Shown here: positions 61,584 through 64,000 of the stretch, piece by piece | Layout: every line of letters begins with the position of its first letter | Position numbering within the stretch: position 1 is the stretch's first letter | Assembly: GCA_944325775.1 (NCBI GenBank) | Contig: CALVBL010000004.1 | Location: forward strand, 1 to 64,000 | Direction of reading: 5' to 3' | Origin: an uncultured Helicobacter sp. | Lineage (GTDB): Bacteria > Campylobacterota > Campylobacteria > Campylobacterales > Helicobacteraceae | Length of the DNA: 64,000 bases | Position numbers and translations under genes: made by a program | The notes under the pieces: model-generated | Databases searched by the model: none | Seen by the model: the letters and a program-made list of their open reading frames with translations, nothing else | What the model was told of the DNA's origin: nothing

Positions 61584-62675
61584 TTATCTTTTATGCACGA
61601 GTACAGATTCTATGATTGTATCAATATCCCCATCTAGCACCCCGCTCGTATCACTTGTGGCATATCCACTGCGTAGATCTTTGACCTGCTGATAGGGTGC
61701 GAGCACATAGGAGCGGATCTGATGTCCCCAGCCTATCTCGCTTTTTTCTTGAGTGGCGATGTCTTCTTGTTGTTTTTGTCGTTCTAGCTCATAGAGCTTG
61801 GATTTGAGCATTTTTAGCGCAGTAGCTTTGTTTTTATGCTGACTTCTATCATTTTGGCATTGTACGACGATCCCGGTGGGTAGGTGCGTGATCCTGATAG
61901 CAGATTCTGTCTTATTGACATGCTGTCCGCCTGCACCACTAGCACGATAGGTATCTATACGGATATCTTTGTCCTCAATGACAATATCAATATCATCATC
62001 AATTTCAGGGCTCACCTGCACACTACTAAAGCTTGTATGCCGTTTGGCATTAGCATCAAAGGGCGAGATTCGCACAAGTCTATGCACACCATTTTCGCCC
62101 TTTAAGTAGCCATAGGCATTCTCGCCTTTGATGATAAACGCCACCCCTTTTATTCCCGCTTCCTCACCATCTTGATAGTCTAACAACTCAACTTTATAGC
62201 CCCGCCGCTCGGCATAGCGTAAATACATACGATAGAGCATACTCGCCCAATCTTGGGATTCTGTCCCGCCTGCACCGGGCTGGATAGTGATGATGGCATT
62301 GAGTGCATCGTTTGGCTCACTTAGCATTACTTGTATTTCAAGCTCTGTGATACTAGATTCTAGCTCGGGGGCTTGAGTGAAAAGCTCGGCTAACCCTGCT
62401 TCATCGCCTTCAGATTCTAAGAGTGTAAAAAGCTCTTTGCCATCTTCTAGCAGCCCATTTGTCCTATCATAGGCTTCTAGCAGACGCGTGATTTTGCTTT
62501 TTTGTTTGCCGATCTCCCCAGCTCTCTTAGTATCTTCCCAAAACTTAGGATCTAGCTCTTGTGTGGCGATATCCTCTAGCTCCTGTCTTAGGGTATCTGG
62601 CTTGATGATCTTGGCGATGTTTTCTACTTTGTTGCTAAGTTCTTTTAAAAGTTCGCTGTATTGATAACTATCCAT
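61584..62675 (-). CDS. prfB: Peptide chain release factor 2
   Basis: Recognises UGA and UAA. The 363 residues carry the tripeptide anticodon SPF (RISPFDANAK) and the GGQ motif in SGAGGQHVNKTESA. The N-terminal frame is continuous: the programmed +1 frameshift with an early in-frame TGA seen in many bacteria is not there, so synthesis is not autoregulated that way. AAAGGATAGC lies before the ATG. Confidence 0.96.
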   Translation of the reverse strand: MDSYQYSELLKELSNKVENIAKIIKPDTLRQELEDIATQELDPKFWEDTKRAGEIGKQKSKITRLLEAYDRTNGLLEDGKELFTLLESEGDEAGLAELFTQAPELESSITELEIQVMLSEPNDALNAIITIQPGAGGTESQDWASMLYRMYLRYAERRGYKVELLDYQDGEEAGIKGVAFIIKGENAYGYLKGENGVHRLVRISPFDANAKRHTSFSSVQVSPEIDDDIDIVIEDKDIRIDTYRASGAGGQHVNKTESAIRITHLPTGIVVQCQNDRSQHKNKATALKMLKSKLYELERQKQQEDIATQEKSEIGWGHQIRSYVLAPYQQVKDLRSGYATSDTSGVLDGDIDTIIESVLVHKR

Positions 62676-62742
62676 CTTGCTATCCTTTGTTTGCGTTATT
62701 GCATATCGTGAAATGGTGAGGCTAAGCAGTGTTTAGCCTAGG

Positions 62743-63462
62743 CTATAGCCCACCAAAGCGACGATTTCGCTGATAAAACTCTTGTAAAATCTTCTCTAGC
62801 TCTTTGGCGTTAAAGTCCGGCCAAAGCGTGGGGGTAAAAAACAGCTCAGCATATGCGCACTGCCATAGTAAGAAGTTTGAAAGTCGCATTTCCCCTCCGG
62901 TGCGTATGAGCAGATCGACAGAGCTCACTGCGCGCGTATCAAGCGCATTTTCGATGTTTTTGATGATATAATCAACGCCCTGCTCACGCTTAAGTCTTCT
63001 AGCCTGCTCAAACACACCGCGCTCATAGAGTGAGATCACAGAACGTGCGATCTCATTTTTCGCTCCATAATTTAGCGCGAGAAATTGCGTTAAACCCGTG
63101 TTTTGTGCGGTGGCATCTTGCATAGTGTGTATGAGTTTTTGGAGCTTTTTGCTTAGTCCCTCCACATCGCCGATGACGATGAAGCGGATATTGTTGCGCT
63201 GATAGACTTCTAGTTCGCTCTGGAGATAATGTTCTAAGAGCTTCATCAAAAAATCCACCTCTTGCTTTGGGCGCAGCCAATTTTCGGTTGAGAACGCATA
63301 GAGCGTGAGGTATTTGATATTTTGCCCAGCGCAATACTGCGTGATTTCGCGCACGACTTTCGCACCCTGTCTGTGTCCAAAGGTGCGGTTTTTGCCCTTT
63401 GCGCTTGCCCATCGTCCATTGCCGTCCATAATGATGGCTAAGTGTTGGGGGGCTGTTGTCAT
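62743..63462 (-). CDS. uppS: Undecaprenyl diphosphate synthase
   Basis: Cis-prenyltransferase that makes the C55 carrier for peptidoglycan and O-chains. The 239-residue protein starts MTTAPQHLAIIMDGNGRWA, whose DGNGRW is the pyrophosphate-binding motif; FSTENW, RTGGEMRLSNFLLWQ and TLWPDF are the remaining landmarks. Longer in-frame starts run into a repeat element and are rejected. Confidence 0.95.
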   Translation of the reverse strand: MTTAPQHLAIIMDGNGRWASAKGKNRTFGHRQGAKVVREITQYCAGQNIKYLTLYAFSTENWLRPKQEVDFLMKLLEHYLQSELEVYQRNNIRFIVIGDVEGLSKKLQKLIHTMQDATAQNTGLTQFLALNYGAKNEIARSVISLYERGVFEQARRLKREQGVDYIIKNIENALDTRAVSSVDLLIRTGGEMRLSNFLLWQCAYAELFFTPTLWPDFNAKELEKILQEFYQRNRRFGGL

Positions 63463-63469
63463 ATTATCA

Positions 63470-63610
63470 CTCTTAGTTTGGTATCGCTCACAGAGAGTGA
63501 ATCTCTGATCGCTCCGCTTCGTGTGTATATAGTAAATCTCAAGCAAGGTTGTAGATTCTCTAGTGCCACCACCTCATTGACACCACTTGAGCGAACATAT
63601 TTCTTATGCA
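63470..63610 (+). repeat. Degenerate intergenic repeat, plus orientation
   Basis: GGTATCGCTCACAGAGAGTGAATC, then CTCCGCTTCGTGTGTATA, then TTGTAGATTCTCTAGTGCC and CATTGACACCACTTGAGCG align in order with the copies at 13.8 and 27.2 kb. The head hairpin is not clear in this copy. It fills the gap between uppS and the acetyltransferase. Confidence 0.6.
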
Positions 63611-63625
63611 CTATTCTTAATCTTG

Positions 63626-64000
63626 TCATCTTTGCTCCATTCCTCGTAATAATCTCGCAGGGTTGCCTGCATAAAATCCGCTTGTGGTTATGTCTTTGGT
63701 CACTACACTGCCCGCACCGATAACGACATTATCACAGATTGATACGGGCAAAATCGTAGCGTTTGAGCCGATAGAGACTTTATCACCGATTTTGGTGGCG
63801 CGCCATTTTGTTTTAGAATCTGCCGGACCACCTTCACTAAAGAGATCATTGACAAACATCACGCCATGCCCGATGAAGCAATCCTGCCCGATTTCTACCA
63901 GTGAGCAAATAAAGCTATGGCTCTGAATCCGTGTGCGCGCACCCACACGCACTTTATCCTGAATCTCACAAAATGGTCCCACAAACACATCATCGCCCAA
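63626..64000 (-). CDS. Left-handed beta-helix acetyltransferase, C-terminal part
   Basis: The frame is open to the window edge; the start lies beyond it. The 124 residues seen consist of hexapeptide repeats (VFVGPFCEIQDKVRVGARTRIQSHSFIC, VSIGSNATILPVSICDNVVIGAGSVVTKD) ending in the GNPARLLRGM motif. HGVMFVNDLF with the His is typical of WbpD/WlbB-type enzymes that N-acetylate an amino sugar in surface glycans. Substrate cannot be read from this part. Confidence 0.85.
   Translation of the reverse strand: MGDDVFVGPFCEIQDKVRVGARTRIQSHSFICSLVEIGQDCFIGHGVMFVNDLFSEGGPADSKTKWRATKIGDKVSIGSNATILPVSICDNVVIGAGSVVTKDITTSGFYAGNPARLLRGMEQR

Noticed and set aside
62600..62675. Programmed frameshift in prfB
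   Set aside because: The reading frame is uninterrupted from the ATG through the early codons; no in-frame TGA is found.
63442..63723. Plus-strand frame of 93 codons through the uppS-acetyltransferase gap
   Set aside because: It crosses a repeat element and the ends of both flanking genes; the only shared peptide is that of the repeat family.
1..64000. CRISPR array, prophage, insertion sequence or conjugative element
   Set aside because: No regular spaced repeats, transposase, integrase or relaxase frames were seen; the TraF-like name refers to an outer-membrane family only.

Overview
The window comes from a naturally phase-variable epsilonproteobacterium of the genus Helicobacter, most likely an enterohepatic species. 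Evidence for this: futalosine-pathway menaquinone genes (mqnC, mqnE); the order bamA-mqnC-M16 protease and the order rnr-holA-rpsF-ssb-rpsR, both remembered from Helicobacter pylori; the metG-small protein-fbp order remembered from Campylobacter; fliP; an LpxC lipid A step; several small Helicobacter-type outer-membrane barrels; a very large autotransporter; and homopolymeric G/C and A/T tracts of 10-14 bases inside genes or promoters. The base composition is intermediate with strong local swings.

Layout. 0-3 kb: end of an ABC-F ATPase, an outer-membrane protein behind an A14 promoter tract, and an MCE/MlaD lipid-transport protein with its lipoprotein partner. 3-9 kb: tRNA-Arg, rpsU, purH, a 3'-5' exonuclease, rpe and gdhA. 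9-14 kb: bamA, mqnC and an M16-like protein. 14-19 kb: a chemoreceptor, a paired SMR exporter behind a structured leader, a decayed phase-variable glycosyltransferase, a flavin-type split-barrel protein and a di-haem cytochrome c peroxidase with a 7-1-7 palindrome upstream. 19-25 kb: two tandem TraF/FadL-like outer-membrane proteins, a PilM/N/O-like trio and an acyltransferase. 25-33 kb: mqnE, lpxC, and the rnr-holA-rpsF-ssb-rpsR block. 33-38 kb: a 1705-residue autotransporter. 38-49.7 kb: hydroxyacid dehydrogenase, argB, ileS, a vWA (Bat-like) membrane operon, an RNA m5U methyltransferase, fliP, glmU and thiS.

49.7-55.5 kb is the most interesting accessory block: on the minus strand a GT61 glycosyltransferase, a sugar-transfer-type ATP-grasp protein, two PLP aminotransferase-fold enzymes and a HAD phosphatase. 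The order aminotransferase-aminotransferase-phosphatase resembles the Campylobacter jejuni capsule genes Cj1437-Cj1436-Cj1435, which make serinol or ethanolamine phosphate and their dephosphorylated amines. Three of the five genes carry poly-G tracts: the glycosyltransferase is out of frame (G10), the ATP-grasp is in frame (G10), and in the first aminotransferase the tract (G11) decides whether the enzyme ends normally or carries a hydrophobic tail of about 50 residues. The block therefore looks like a switchable surface-glycan decoration system.

55.5-64 kb: a membrane-anchored metallophosphoesterase, a DnaQ-type exonuclease, metG, a small Cys protein, fbp, a barrel protein, prfB, uppS and the end of a left-handed beta-helix acetyltransferase. 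Window-wide features are a heavily enriched 7-mer (AGATTCT and its complement AGAATCT) and a degenerate intergenic repeat family with a hairpin head.
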